Shown here piece by piece: positions 8,867 to 17,166 of a stretch of DNA of 64,000 bases (position 1 is its first letter; every line of letters starts with the position of its first letter). The notes under the pieces are model-generated. The model did not search any database and was not told the origin of the DNA. It saw nothing but the letters and a program-made list of their open reading frames with translations. The position numbers were made by a program, and so were the translations under genes. The DNA comes from Flavicella sediminum. GTDB lineage: Bacteria; Bacteroidota; Bacteroidia; Flavobacteriales; Flavobacteriaceae. The stretch lies in NCBI RefSeq assembly GCF_006381105.1, contig NZ_VDET01000007.1, positions 186,001-250,000 of the forward strand, given 5' to 3'.

Positions 8867-8971
8867 ATGGATACTACCGCCAAAAAAAACTTGTATTCCC
8901 TTTTTGGGAGCCTTTTTAGATTGTTCAATATTGTATATAGAATTAAAATTTTATATTACTTGATCAAATGA
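8867..8971 (+). CDS. Possible small protein (34 aa), first of an overlapping pair
   Basis: An ATG-to-TGA frame, MDTTAKKNLYSLFGSL onwards, with aromatic and hydrophobic residues in its second half (LFRLFNIVYRI, then ILYYLIK). A flavobacterial-type box, TATATTCG, lies about 25 nt upstream with TTGAT about 20 nt before it. The stop overlaps the next ATG as ATGA, a coupling seen in real operons. No homologue is recognised, and 34 codons can occur by chance. Confidence 0.3.
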   Translation: MDTTAKKNLYSLFGSLFRLFNIVYRIKILYYLIK

Positions 8972-9072
8972 ACGGAAAGACCTATCAAGTACAATGGAAT
9001 AATGATAAAGATAGTAGATTTGTCAGTCGAATCTATTACATCACTTTTAGAATAGTGCAATACCTTGATTAA
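8968..9072 (+). CDS. Possible small protein (34 aa), second of an overlapping pair
   Basis: An ATG-to-TAA frame whose start overlaps the previous stop by 4 nt (ATGA). The product starts MNGKTYQVQWNNDKDSRF and is basic, with an aromatic tail (IYYITFRIVQYLD). The arrangement, rather than the sequence, is the reason for listing it. Confidence 0.28.
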   Translation: MNGKTYQVQWNNDKDSRFVSRIYYITFRIVQYLD

Positions 9073-9252
9073 AATTTATCATGACTAACAGGTTTATATC
9101 AAGAAAGAGCCATGTAGAATAATAACGTAAGCTAAAAGCCATTCGTATATTTAATACCATCACCTTAAAGGGATTAGAAAACCCTAAAACAACAAAAAGC
9201 CCCCTGTCCCCTAAATGAATAAGCGAAGTTTTAACACTAAAGAACCTTAACA

Positions 9253-9978
9253 ATGAACCACTACAATCCTAAGAAACACCATCGTAGGTCTATCCGTTTA
9301 AAAGGATACGATTACGCCCAAGCAGGATTGTACTTTATAACGCTTTGCGTACAAAACAGACAGCATTTATTTGGAGAAATTATGAACGGAGAAATGCAAT
9401 TGAATGCATTTGGAAAGATTGCCGCACAGGAATGGATAGCCACTGAAGAGATTCGAAAAAACTGCACTTTAGGAGCCTTTATCATCATGCCCAATCATTT
9501 TCATGCCATTATTTCTATAGATTACGCTTTAAAAGAATCGGAAACTATTGGAACCTTTACATCGCCATCTCAAAGCATCGGAGCCATTATAAGAGGCTAT
9601 AAAGGAGCAAGCACCAAAAAAATTAAAGAAAGAATTAGATTAGAAGAAAAAAAGGAATTCGATTCTAAAAGAAAGGAATCTTTCTTAAGTACGGGCGAAT
9701 TGCAATTCGCCCCAACGGATAAGGAATTCGCCCCAACGGATATAAAAGGATTCGATTCGGAGGATAAAAAGGAATCCGCCCCAACGGATATAAAGGGATT
9801 CGATTCGGAGGATAAAAAAAGATTAAATTTAGCGGATATCGATTTATCTAGATCTATCTGGCAACGCAATTATTACGAACATATCATTAAAAATGACAAA
9901 GCTTTTAAAAATATAGAAAACTACATTCTTAAGAATCCTTTAAAATGGGAAGAAGATACATTTCATAAGAAAAAATAA
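9253..9978 (+). CDS. REP-associated tyrosine transposase (RAYT, Y1/IS200-like)
   Basis: A 241-residue Y1 transposase. The N-terminal part opens HRRSIRLKGYDYAQAGLYFITLC, the usual RAYT start. The metal-binding HUH is His82-Phe-His84 in MPNHFHAII. The catalytic Tyr is Tyr207 or Tyr208 in WQRNYYEHIIKN, followed by the family ending YILKNPLKW. All catalytic residues are present, so the protein may be active. Between the two catalytic parts (residues about 132-195) lies a low-complexity insert (repeated APTD, IKGFDSEDKK) encoded by a REP-like palindrome and a 48-nt tandem duplication. RAYTs are domesticated single-copy transposases that act on REP palindromes; here the palindrome is within the gene itself. 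Confidence 0.9.
   Translation: MNHYNPKKHHRRSIRLKGYDYAQAGLYFITLCVQNRQHLFGEIMNGEMQLNAFGKIAAQEWIATEEIRKNCTLGAFIIMPNHFHAIISIDYALKESETIGTFTSPSQSIGAIIRGYKGASTKKIKERIRLEEKKEFDSKRKESFLSTGELQFAPTDKEFAPTDIKGFDSEDKKESAPTDIKGFDSEDKKRLNLADIDLSRSIWQRNYYEHIIKNDKAFKNIENYILKNPLKWEEDTFHKKK
9693..9712. repeat. REP-like perfect palindrome inside the RAYT gene
   Basis: A perfect 20-nt inverted repeat: GGGCGAATTG is followed by its exact reverse complement CAATTCGCCC. Half copies (attcgccccaacggat) recur at 9727 and, with one change, at 9775. It is translated as GELQFAP in the insert of the transposase. Confidence 0.8.
9723..9818. repeat. Two tandem 48-nt repeats within the RAYT gene
   Basis: Unit 1 is 9723-9770 and unit 2 is 9771-9818. 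They differ at only two of 48 positions (one Phe-to-Ser change, one silent), so the duplication is recent. The length is a multiple of three and keeps the frame open, adding a 16-residue unit (APTDIKGFDSEDKK core) twice. Confidence 0.9.
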
Positions 9979-10129
9979 ACGATTCTTCCTCCATCCCCAG
10001 TAGTGCGGCCAATTTAAGAATTTATTTGAATTAGTACAGCCTTATAAATCATATCAGGAACAGCTAAAAAACTAATTTAAAAACGTTTTCCTAGAAAATA
10101 GTATCGCTGTAAAAAATACTTTATACATA

Positions 10130-10158
10130 AAAAAACAGCTTCGAAAATTCCGAAACTG
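10130..10158 (-). terminator. Terminator of the thioredoxin-fold operon
   Basis: On the minus strand the stem CAG-TTCG / CGAA-CTG with one mismatch is followed by at least six T. It lies about 45 nt past the stop of the gene at 10201. Confidence 0.7.
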
Positions 10159-10200
10159 CTTTTATACCCCCATCAAAATTGATGGACTATTGCTACTAAA

Positions 10201-10905
10201 TTATTTATTTGGTTTTACGGGACAACCAATCGCTTTGGTAAAATTAGGCGTTGGCTTCTCGCCATTTTCCAAGGCGTTTATGGCATTTTCTAAATACTTT
10301 ATTTTTACGTCTTCTGCATGTTTTGGATTGTCGTCAATAGTACCAATATATTGTACCTTTTTTGCTTTATCCAATAAAAAAACGTGTGGCGTTCTAACAG
10401 CTCCATACAACGGCGTAATTTTTTGACCTTCATCTGCTAAATACACAAACGGAAATTTCTTTTCAGCTGCTCTTTCTTGCATGGCCTCAAAACTTTCTCT
10501 TTCATTGTTCTCACTCACATTTGGATTGATGGCAATAACCGAATATCCTTTTGAAGCATAGGCAGTGTGCAACGCTATCAAACGGTCTTCATACATTTTT
10601 GAAAACGGACAGCCGTTACAGGTAAAAACAACAATATATCCTTTAGCACCTTTTAGATCAGCCATTGAAAAGAATTTACCATCTACATTTTTAAGTTTAA
10701 AATCTGTAGCGGTATCTCCAATTTTATACCCTCCTATTTCTTCTAAGGTTTTGGTTTGTTCCGGATTGTGATTGCCTCTAGGTGGGCCTTTTCGATCTCC
10801 CTTTGGTGGAGGTCCATTTCTATGGTCTTGGGCACTTACATTTAGGGAGATAAATAAGCTGCTTACTACTAGTACAGCAGCTAAGATGGAATTGCGTTTT
10901 TTCAT
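10201..10905 (-). CDS. Secreted thioredoxin-fold (AhpC/TSA-like) protein
   Basis: A 234-residue exported protein. A signal peptide (MKKRNSILAAVLVVSSLFI, cut near VSAQ) is followed by a Pro/Gly-rich basic stretch (residues about 27-50, PPPKGDRKGPPRG). A redoxin domain follows: IGDTATDFKLKNVDGKFFSMADL, then VVFTCNGCPFS with a CxxC pair, then the cis-Pro loop AVRTPHVFLLD and an IGTIDDN strand. This subgroup of thioredoxin-like proteins works in the periplasm in thiol exchange or as a thiol peroxidase; the partner is unknown. It follows the TlpA-like gene with a 2-nt gap, so the two probably act together. Both CxxC cysteines are intact. Confidence 0.85.
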   Translation of the reverse strand: MKKRNSILAAVLVVSSLFISLNVSAQDHRNGPPPKGDRKGPPRGNHNPEQTKTLEEIGGYKIGDTATDFKLKNVDGKFFSMADLKGAKGYIVVFTCNGCPFSKMYEDRLIALHTAYASKGYSVIAINPNVSENNERESFEAMQERAAEKKFPFVYLADEGQKITPLYGAVRTPHVFLLDKAKKVQYIGTIDDNPKHAEDVKIKYLENAINALENGEKPTPNFTKAIGCPVKPNK

Positions 10906-10907
10906 TA

Positions 10908-11432
10908 TTATTTATTTTTAATTGTTTTTTTTATTTCATTTTTTAAATCTTCTACATCCTCAAAAGCTCTTTCGTAATAAGCTCTATTTTTTGCATTGAA
11001 TACAATAGTAAAAGGAATGGCACCAGACCAATTTGGATCTATTTTATCAATCCAACTGTTGGCATTAGGCGCATCTAATACAATTACTTTTGAAGTAATG
11101 CCCTTCTTCTTTAAAAAGGGTTTTAGTTTTGTTTCAATATCTTCAGGAAAATCAAGACTTACCAACAAGACCTCCACATTCGGATGCTCTTTTTCATAGG
11201 CTTGTAGAATAGGCAATTCTTTAACACAAGGTGCGCACCACATGGCCCAAAAATTAATAAGAAAAGTTTTGTTGGAATCGCTCGTTAATAATGGTTCTAA
11301 TTCCTCAAAACTATACACAGCAATAGAATTGTTTATGTCAGCATTAGTACTTTTTAGTGCTTTTGTAGCAGTTGCTTGTCCATGACAAACAGCGGCAAAT
11401 AAGAAACTAAATATAAGAAGTGGTAATTTCAT
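10908..11432 (-). CDS. TlpA-like periplasmic thioredoxin
   Basis: A 174-residue protein with a signal peptide (MKLPLLIFSFLFAAVCHGQA) and a TlpA/ResA fold: LINFWAMWCAPCVKELPIL with the redox CAPC, VEVLLVSLDFPED, and the cis-Pro segment SGAIPFTIVFN. Family members reduce cytochrome c apoproteins or metal-centre assembly factors in the periplasm, drawing electrons from DsbD/CcdA. No CcdA or cytochrome gene is next to it, so its client is open. It is the first gene of a two-gene operon with the redoxin gene downstream. Confidence 0.88.
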   Translation of the reverse strand: MKLPLLIFSFLFAAVCHGQATATKALKSTNADINNSIAVYSFEELEPLLTSDSNKTFLINFWAMWCAPCVKELPILQAYEKEHPNVEVLLVSLDFPEDIETKLKPFLKKKGITSKVIVLDAPNANSWIDKIDPNWSGAIPFTIVFNAKNRAYYERAFEDVEDLKNEIKKTIKNK

Positions 11433-11609
11433 TTTTTAACGACATTTAATTGCATCCTTCAAAGATAGTAGGATGAACTGTTTAATTAAAAGAAAATAGA
11501 CGTTTGCCAAAAATCACTCTATAAATTCTCCAATTGTATCGATGAACTATACGAGCTCTTCAGCAAGCTAAAAAAAGCTGTTTGGTATAAACTGGTAAAT
11601 GTCCTTGCC

Positions 11610-12026
11610 TTACTTCCTGTTCTTCAACCATTTTTCAATGGGAATTAAAACAGAATTGACAAAAATGACCAAAGTGGTACAAATAAGGGTTTCTAAAAAC
11701 ATACCCGAAGCCGCCAGACAAGCAATGGCTGCACTGCACCAAATAGTGGCTGCAGAACCTAAACCGTGTACATTGGACCCTTCTCTAAAAATAACTCCTG
11801 CTCCTAAAAATCCAACTCCAGAAACAATCATCGCAATAATTCGGGTTAAATCTCCCGATGTTTCTGTGATCTTATAGGAAAGCAATACAAAAATTGCGGT
11901 TCCTGTGGCTACCAACATATTGGTTTTTAATCCTGCCGTTTTGTTGCGCAACTGACGTTCAAACCCAATGGCCAAACCTGCCGACAAGGCCACTAACAAA
12001 CGTAAGGTAAAATCTAAAGTTGTCAT
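11610..12026 (-). CDS. MgtC/SapB family membrane protein
   Basis: A 138-residue protein made almost wholly of four hydrophobic helices, with the family signature AIGFERQLRNKTAGLKTNMLVATGTA (residues about 18-44) and the glycine-rich second motif VSGVGFLGAGVIFREG. It lacks the C-terminal ACT-like domain of the virulence-type MgtC, so it is the short SapB form. The family is tied to growth at low magnesium and to control of ATP synthase, mostly in enteric bacteria; no function is proven in Bacteroidota. It stands alone with no sign of an operon. Confidence 0.9.
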   Translation of the reverse strand: MTTLDFTLRLLVALSAGLAIGFERQLRNKTAGLKTNMLVATGTAIFVLLSYKITETSGDLTRIIAMIVSGVGFLGAGVIFREGSNVHGLGSAATIWCSAAIACLAASGMFLETLICTTLVIFVNSVLIPIEKWLKNRK

Positions 12027-12122
12027 GTTTCAATGTATTTAGTACAAACTAAGATACACATTTATTCGATTTCTTAGAACTCGTAAAAAGAAGGAGTACT
12101 TTTCTTTATAAAGATTGAATAA

Positions 12123-12341
12123 TTACTTAGCTCCAGTAATTTTGATTAAAATTAATCTATTGTTTTCTTTTTCTAGCTTTCCACCCCTCCTTCTTATATC
12201 AGAATAAAAAACCTCATGTTTACTTATTATACTGTTCGTATAGTTATCATGCTGTTTTTTATAATATTCAAATTGCCCAACTAATTTTCGATTGGTTTTA
12301 GTCAATTTATTTCTTTTAGCTAACTCCTTATTTACCCGCAT
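12123..12341 (-). CDS. Doubtful small basic protein (72 aa)
   Basis: An ATG-started frame rich in Lys, Arg and Asn (MRVNKELAKRNKLTKTNRKL onwards) and predicted helical, without recognisable domain or export signal. It sits alone between the MgtC-like gene and the divergent TetR gene. The amino-acid mix follows what AT-rich noncoding DNA gives, so it may not be a gene. Confidence 0.3.
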   Translation of the reverse strand: MRVNKELAKRNKLTKTNRKLVGQFEYYKKQHDNYTNSIISKHEVFYSDIRRRGGKLEKENNRLILIKITGAK

Positions 12342-12435
12342 CTCTTATAGAAATTAGGTAGGTTTTCTCCCTCCTTTTAGCGCTGCTTCTTCCCCTATAT
12401 TTTTAAAGAATTTAAAATTGTGTTAAAAAAAAGAA

Positions 12436-12471
12436 TGAACGTTCACTTTTAAACATGTTTCTATATCTTTG
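12436..12471 (+). promoter_or_regulatory. Promoter with palindromic operator before the TetR gene
   Basis: A perfect palindrome TGAACGTTCA (12436-12445), with matching flanks on both sides (8 of 10 symmetric pairs), precedes a flavobacterial -7 box TATCTTTG (12464-12471). The palindrome covers the place of the -33 element, so a repressor there would block transcription. Autoregulation by the TetR protein is the simplest reading. Confidence 0.6.
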
Positions 12472-12489
12472 CCGAAGAAATAAAACAAG

Positions 12490-13074
12490 ATGGCCAAACT
12501 ACAAAAAAGTATAGACAAGCGAAATGCCCTGATCAAGGCAACCATTGAGTTGGTAAACAACAACGGATTTCATGCCACGCCCATGAGTAAAATTGCGAAA
12601 ATGGCCAATGTATCTCCGGCAACCATTTATTTGTATTTTGAAAACAAGCAGGATTTGGTGAACAAAACCTATATAGAAGTAAAAGCCGCATATACCGATT
12701 ATGCCTTTGCTACCTATGACGAACAAATGAGTATTGAAAAAGGATTTGAAACCATTTGGAAACGCATTGCCGATTTTAAATTGAAGGAATGTGAGCATGC
12801 CCATTTTTTGGCGCAATGTGACAATACCCCAATGATTGATGAACCAAGCCGACAAGAAGGAATCAAACATTTACAACCCCTACTCGACCTTTGGGAACGT
12901 GGTAGAGCAGAAAAAATTATCAAACCTATTTCCGATTATATATTGTATGCCTACGCCATCAACCCTTTGTCCTTTTTAATGATTGCCCAAAAACGAGGTT
13001 CTTTTCAACTGGACAAAACACATATAGAAGAAGCCTACCAATCGGCTTGGAGCAGTATAAAACTGTGCAAATAA
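12490..13074 (+). CDS. TetR-family transcriptional regulator
   Basis: A 194-residue repressor. Residues 8-58 form the TetR HTH: RNALIKATIELVNNNGFHATPMSKIAKMANVS, then PATIYLYFENKQDLVNKTY. The C-terminal helical domain would bind an inducer, probably a small electrophile or aromatic compound judged from the genes it precedes. The downstream nitroreductase (70 nt away) and YqhD-type reductase run in the same direction, so it likely controls their operon and itself through the palindrome at 12436-12445. The inducer assignment is inference. Confidence 0.92.
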   Translation: MAKLQKSIDKRNALIKATIELVNNNGFHATPMSKIAKMANVSPATIYLYFENKQDLVNKTYIEVKAAYTDYAFATYDEQMSIEKGFETIWKRIADFKLKECEHAHFLAQCDNTPMIDEPSRQEGIKHLQPLLDLWERGRAEKIIKPISDYILYAYAINPLSFLMIAQKRGSFQLDKTHIEEAYQSAWSSIKLCK

Positions 13075-13143
13075 AAACGAATACTTAAAGAGAAGTAAGA
13101 AGTACTTCAAACAAATAAAACAACATAAATAACAATTTTAGAT

Positions 13144-13776
13144 ATGGAATTATTAGACAAATTAAACTGGAGATACGCTGCAAAAGCGATGAATGGAGAA
13201 AAAGTAGCTGAAGACAAAATAGAACGAATTTTAGAAGCGGCACGTTTGGCACCTACGTCAAGTGGTTTGCAACCTTTTGAAATTATTGTGGTTAAAAATC
13301 AAGAAATTAAAGAAAAAATTAGACCTATTGCTTGGAATCAATCGGTAATTACAGACAGTTCTCATTTATTGGTTTTTGCCGCTTGGGATACTTATACAGA
13401 AGATAGAATCAACCATATGTTTGATTTGACCAATGAAATTCGTGGTTTTAAAAACGAAGGTTGGGAAAACTACCGTCAAATGTTATTGAGTGCTTACCCA
13501 CAAAAAGACGCTGAAGAGAATTTTAATCACGCTGCAAAACAAGCGTATATTGCATTTTCAGCTGCTATTATTGCTGCTGCTTATGAAGGCGTTGATACCA
13601 CTCCTTTAGAAGGTTTTGATCCTACTGCCGTTGATGAAATTTTAGGACTTCGTGAAAAAGGATTGCGTAGTGCTGTTTTATTGCCAATTGGTTATAGAAA
13701 AACAGAAGAAGATTGGTTGGTAAACCTTACAAAGGTGCGCAAACCAATGAGCGAGTTGGTTACCGTTATTGAATAA
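13144..13776 (+). CDS. Nitroreductase-family NAD(P)H oxidoreductase
   Basis: A 210-residue flavoprotein of the NfsB/NTR family. The first FMN-contact motif is RYAAKAMNGEKV near residue 10 (RYAxK is typical). LAPTSSGLQPFEIIVV gives the phosphate-binding segment, and the C-terminal GLREKGLRSAVLLPIGYRKTEEDW gives the second FMN loop. The enzyme reduces nitroaromatics, quinones or aldehydes with NAD(P)H. It lies between the TetR regulator and the YqhD-type alcohol dehydrogenase, a set-up typical of electrophile detoxification. Confidence 0.9.
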   Translation: MELLDKLNWRYAAKAMNGEKVAEDKIERILEAARLAPTSSGLQPFEIIVVKNQEIKEKIRPIAWNQSVITDSSHLLVFAAWDTYTEDRINHMFDLTNEIRGFKNEGWENYRQMLLSAYPQKDAEENFNHAAKQAYIAFSAAIIAAAYEGVDTTPLEGFDPTAVDEILGLREKGLRSAVLLPIGYRKTEEDWLVNLTKVRKPMSELVTVIE

Positions 13777-13792
13777 TACAAAAACACACAAG

Positions 13793-14953
13793 ATGAACAA
13801 TTTTGATTTTAAAAACCCGACCAAAATTATTTTTGGAAAGGATACCATAAAAAACTTAGAAAACGAAATTCCTAAAGATGCCAAAGTCCTGTTACTTTAT
13901 GGAGGCGGAAGCATCAAAAAAAATGGAATTTACGAGCAAGTAAAATCGGCATTGGCAAAAGTAGACGTCGTTGAATTTGGAGGCATACCTGCCAACCCAG
14001 AATATGCGGTTTTACTAGAAGCCTTAGCTATTATTAAAAAAGAAAACATTACCTACTTATTAGCCGTAGGTGGTGGTTCTGTAATTGACGGGACTAAATT
14101 TTTAGCTTCTGCAGCGCTTTATGAAGGAGAAACTCCTTGGGATATTTTAAGCCAACACATAAGAACAGAAAAAGGAATGCCTTTTGGTACGGTACTGACT
14201 TTGCCTGCTACAGGTTCAGAAATGAATTCTGGAGCGGTTATTACCAGAGCCGAAACCAAAGAAAAATTAGCCATGGGTGGTCCTGGTTTATTTCCTGAAT
14301 TTTCAATTTTAGATCCACAAGTTATTGCCTCAATTCCGAAACGCCAATTGGCCAACGGTTTGGCAGATGCTTTTACACATGTATTAGAACAATACATGAC
14401 CTACCCAGTAGAGGCTTTGCTGCAAGATCGGTTTGCAGAAAGTATTTTACAGACCTTAATTGAAGTCGCACCAAAAGTGCTAAAAGACCCAACGGACTAT
14501 AAAGCAAGTGCCAATTTTATGTGGAGTTGCACCATGGCCTTGAATGGTTTAATTCAAAAAGGCGTACCTACCGATTGGGCAGTACATGCCATGGGACATG
14601 AATTAACGGCTTTGTTTGGTATAGACCATGCACGTACTTTAGCCATTATAACGGCAAGTCATTATACCTATAATTTTGAAACGAAGAAAGAAAAATTAGC
14701 ACAGTATGGCGAACGTGTTTGGCAAATTACAGAAGGAACTTTAGAAGAAAAAGCCCATGCAGCGATAGTAAAAACAGAAGCCTTTTTTAAAGGACTGGAC
14801 ATTGACACAAAATTATCTGATTATACAGATGACTACGAAGGAACGGCGGAAGAAATTGCCAAACGTTTTACCAATCGTGGTTGGGTAGCTTTAGGAGAAC
14901 ACCAGTCTTTATCACCAGATAAAGTACAAGAAATTGTAAAAATGGCCTATTAG
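13793..14953 (+). CDS. yqhD: YqhD-type iron/zinc-containing alcohol dehydrogenase (aldehyde reductase)
   Basis: A 386-residue enzyme starting MNNFDFKNPTKIIFGK, which matches the start and length (387) of E. coli YqhD. I chose the ATG at 13793 over a TTG 24 nt upstream that would overlap the preceding gene. The NADPH-binding loop is LLYGGGSIKK with AVGGGSVIDGTKF. The metal ligands fall in LADAFTHVLEQYM (Asp and His) and GHELTALFGIDHARTLAI (two His). YqhD reduces short and lipid-derived aldehydes to alcohols in the cytoplasm. It follows the nitroreductase by 16 nt, so the two are coexpressed. Confidence 0.93.
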   Translation: MNNFDFKNPTKIIFGKDTIKNLENEIPKDAKVLLLYGGGSIKKNGIYEQVKSALAKVDVVEFGGIPANPEYAVLLEALAIIKKENITYLLAVGGGSVIDGTKFLASAALYEGETPWDILSQHIRTEKGMPFGTVLTLPATGSEMNSGAVITRAETKEKLAMGGPGLFPEFSILDPQVIASIPKRQLANGLADAFTHVLEQYMTYPVEALLQDRFAESILQTLIEVAPKVLKDPTDYKASANFMWSCTMALNGLIQKGVPTDWAVHAMGHELTALFGIDHARTLAIITASHYTYNFETKKEKLAQYGERVWQITEGTLEEKAHAAIVKTEAFFKGLDIDTKLSDYTDDYEGTAEEIAKRFTNRGWVALGEHQSLSPDKVQEIVKMAY

Positions 14954-14974
14954 CCTACATTCAATAGTCTTTTA

Positions 14975-15013
14975 AAAAAAACCTTCCTTTTATTTTTAAA
15001 AGGAAGGTTTTTT
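14975..15013 (+). terminator. Terminator after yqhD
   Basis: The stem AACCTTCCTTTT / AAAAGGAAGGTT with a short loop is followed by TTTTT. The A run on the left lets it act in both directions. Confidence 0.9.
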
Positions 15014-15193
15014 ATTGTTTCTACTTTTCTTAGACTTCTTCCCTATACTGAATACAGCTAACTTTAATTAACTGCTAAACGGCCTGTTTCTACTAATTTT
15101 TAAAAGCCTTCGTAAATAAATAATAGTATTGCTATCATTTCAAAAGGATTGTTATATTTGTTTTTCTTGAACTAATCTTGTAAGCGCAAAGAA

Positions 15194-17023
15194 ATGATAG
15201 AACTATCTGGAATCGTTATCTTAGGAATTTTAGCACAGTGGTCGGCTTGGAAATTTAAAATCCCAGCCATCTTACCTTTAATATTAATAGGATTGCTTGT
15301 TGGCCCCATAGCCGCAGAATGGTTAAGTTCTGATGGTAGCAAATGGATAGAACCTGTTTGGAATGGCGAAAAAGGCTTGTTTCCTGGAGAAAGTCTGTAT
15401 TATTTTGTGTCTTTGGCCATCAGTATTATTTTATTTGAAGGGGGCTTGACCTTAAAATTAAATGAAATTAAAAATGTAGGGCCTGTCATTTCCAAACTTA
15501 TTACCATCGGTTCGGCAGTAACTTTTTTGGGTGCTGGATTTTCAGTTCATTATATTTTCGATTTAAGCTGGCAGGTGTCTTTTCTTTTTTCAGCTTTAAT
15601 TATTGTGACAGGTCCCACAGTAATCACTCCTATTCTAAGAAATATTCCTTTGAAAAAAGATGTTTCTGCAGTTTTAAAATGGGAAGGAATTTTAATTGAT
15701 CCTATTGGTGCTTTGGTCGCCGTTTTGGTTTTTGAATTCATCAACGTAGGTACCGGAACGACCTATACAAAAACGGCTTTTTTAGAATTTAGTAAAATTG
15801 TATTGTTCGGTTCTACCTTTGGCTTTACGTTTGCCCATGCCTTGAGCTTTGCCATCCGTAAAAAATTAATTCCTCATTATTTATTGAATGTATTTGTTTT
15901 GGCTTCCGTTTTAGGAACTTTTGTCCTTTCCGATGCTTTTTCACATGAATCTGGTTTGCTATCGGTTGTAGTGATGGGAATGGTTTTAGGAAACTCCGAT
16001 TTGCCTTATATCAAAGATATTTTAGACTTTAAAGAATCTTTAAGTGTATTGCTAATTTCTATTTTATTTATTTTATTAGCTGCCAATGTCAATTGGGCCG
16101 ATTTAATGTTGATTTACAACTGGCAGACCTTGGCATTGTTAGCAACCATTGCTTTTATCATCCGACCTTTGGGGGTGTTTTTATCTTCCATCAATTCGAC
16201 TTTAAAGTTTAATGAAAAATTGTTTATTAGTTGGGTAGGACCTAGAGGTATTGTTGCTGCAGGTATTGCTTCATTGTTTGGTTTAAAATTGGTGAAAAAT
16301 GGTGTAGAAGGTGCTGAATATATTACACCTTTGGTTTTTGTAGTAGTTTTAGGAACCGTTTTGTTCAATGCGACTACTGCCCGCTTATTTGCTAGAATTA
16401 CAGGGGTATTCTTAAAAAGTTCCAATGGCATATTAATTATTGGTGCTTCTAATTTCTCAAGAATTATTGCGGCTTACTTAAATGAAAATGACCGTCAAAT
16501 AGTATTGATAGATTCTAATATTGGCAATATAGAAAAAGCAAAAAAAATGGGCTTAGACGCCTCGTTGGTGGATATTTATTCCGATGAATTATTGGACAAT
16601 ATAGAGTTGAGTAATATTGGTTTTTTAATTGCCTTGACCGGAAATGCTGAAATCAACAAATATGCTCTTCGTCGATTTAAAAAGCAATTTGGAGAAAATG
16701 GTCTTTTTAGAATTCGTACCCATGCTGAGGTTATTGAAAATCACAAGACGGCCAATGTCATGTACCACAAAAATGACTATGTTTCTGTATCTGAAGTGGC
16801 CAATAAATACCCGCAAATTCACGAAGTAAATTTTGATACCAAAGAAGAATACATCAAATTGATTCGTATGGCCGAAAAGGATCAGGACATGATTCCTTTG
16901 TTTATAAAATATCCCGACAATCACTTGGATATTATCACCTATGTAAACAAAACCCAACTGTCTAATATTAAAAAAGGCAGCTGTTTGGTGTATTTAGGAA
17001 AAGAAATTGGAGAAGATGCCTAA
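15194..17023 (+). CDS. Cation:proton antiporter with TrkA-N domain
   Basis: A 609-residue protein. Residues 1-400 contain about 12 hydrophobic helices of the NhaP/CPA1 type, with the family patches ILFEGGLTLKLNEI, TGPTVITPILRNIPLK and WEGILIDPIGALVAVLVFEF (ion-path Asp), and WVGPRGIVAAGIASLFG. Residues 415-530 form a RossmannFold TrkA-N domain (ILIIGASNFSRIIAAYLN, acidic end of beta2 in VLIDSN), which binds NAD(H) or a nucleotide and gates transport. The protein exchanges Na+ or K+ for protons at the inner membrane. It stands alone between two terminators, consistent with a separate pH or salt-response gene. Confidence 0.93.
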   Translation: MIELSGIVILGILAQWSAWKFKIPAILPLILIGLLVGPIAAEWLSSDGSKWIEPVWNGEKGLFPGESLYYFVSLAISIILFEGGLTLKLNEIKNVGPVISKLITIGSAVTFLGAGFSVHYIFDLSWQVSFLFSALIIVTGPTVITPILRNIPLKKDVSAVLKWEGILIDPIGALVAVLVFEFINVGTGTTYTKTAFLEFSKIVLFGSTFGFTFAHALSFAIRKKLIPHYLLNVFVLASVLGTFVLSDAFSHESGLLSVVVMGMVLGNSDLPYIKDILDFKESLSVLLISILFILLAANVNWADLMLIYNWQTLALLATIAFIIRPLGVFLSSINSTLKFNEKLFISWVGPRGIVAAGIASLFGLKLVKNGVEGAEYITPLVFVVVLGTVLFNATTARLFARITGVFLKSSNGILIIGASNFSRIIAAYLNENDRQIVLIDSNIGNIEKAKKMGLDASLVDIYSDELLDNIELSNIGFLIALTGNAEINKYALRRFKKQFGENGLFRIRTHAEVIENHKTANVMYHKNDYVSVSEVANKYPQIHEVNFDTKEEYIKLIRMAEKDQDMIPLFIKYPDNHLDIITYVNKTQLSNIKKGSCLVYLGKEIGEDA

Positions 17024-17152
17024 TTTTTTATTTTTGATCCCATAAAAAAAAACGATAAACTCCTTTTAAACAACCATTTACACAAGCTGGTTTTGTTACG
17101 TATTTCCTAGGAAAACAAGCCTAATTTATGCAAAAATGTACGACTGAAAAAG

Positions 17153-17166
17153 TATCTTTGCCGCCA
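17153..17166 (+). promoter_or_regulatory. -7 box directly before the EamA gene; likely leaderless mRNA
   Basis: TATCTTTG at 17153-17160 matches the Bacteroidota -7 consensus TAnnTTTG and ends 5 nt before the ATG at 17166. A transcript starting the usual few bases downstream would begin at or next to the start codon. Confidence 0.5.

Noticed and set aside
9047-9253. 68-codon frame on the minus strand
   Set aside because: It lies against the RAYT start and the tiny plus-strand frames, has odd hydrophobic composition and no promoter.
9723-9818. Tandem repeats as a mini CRISPR
   Set aside because: The two units are directly adjacent with no spacers and lie in a transposase frame.
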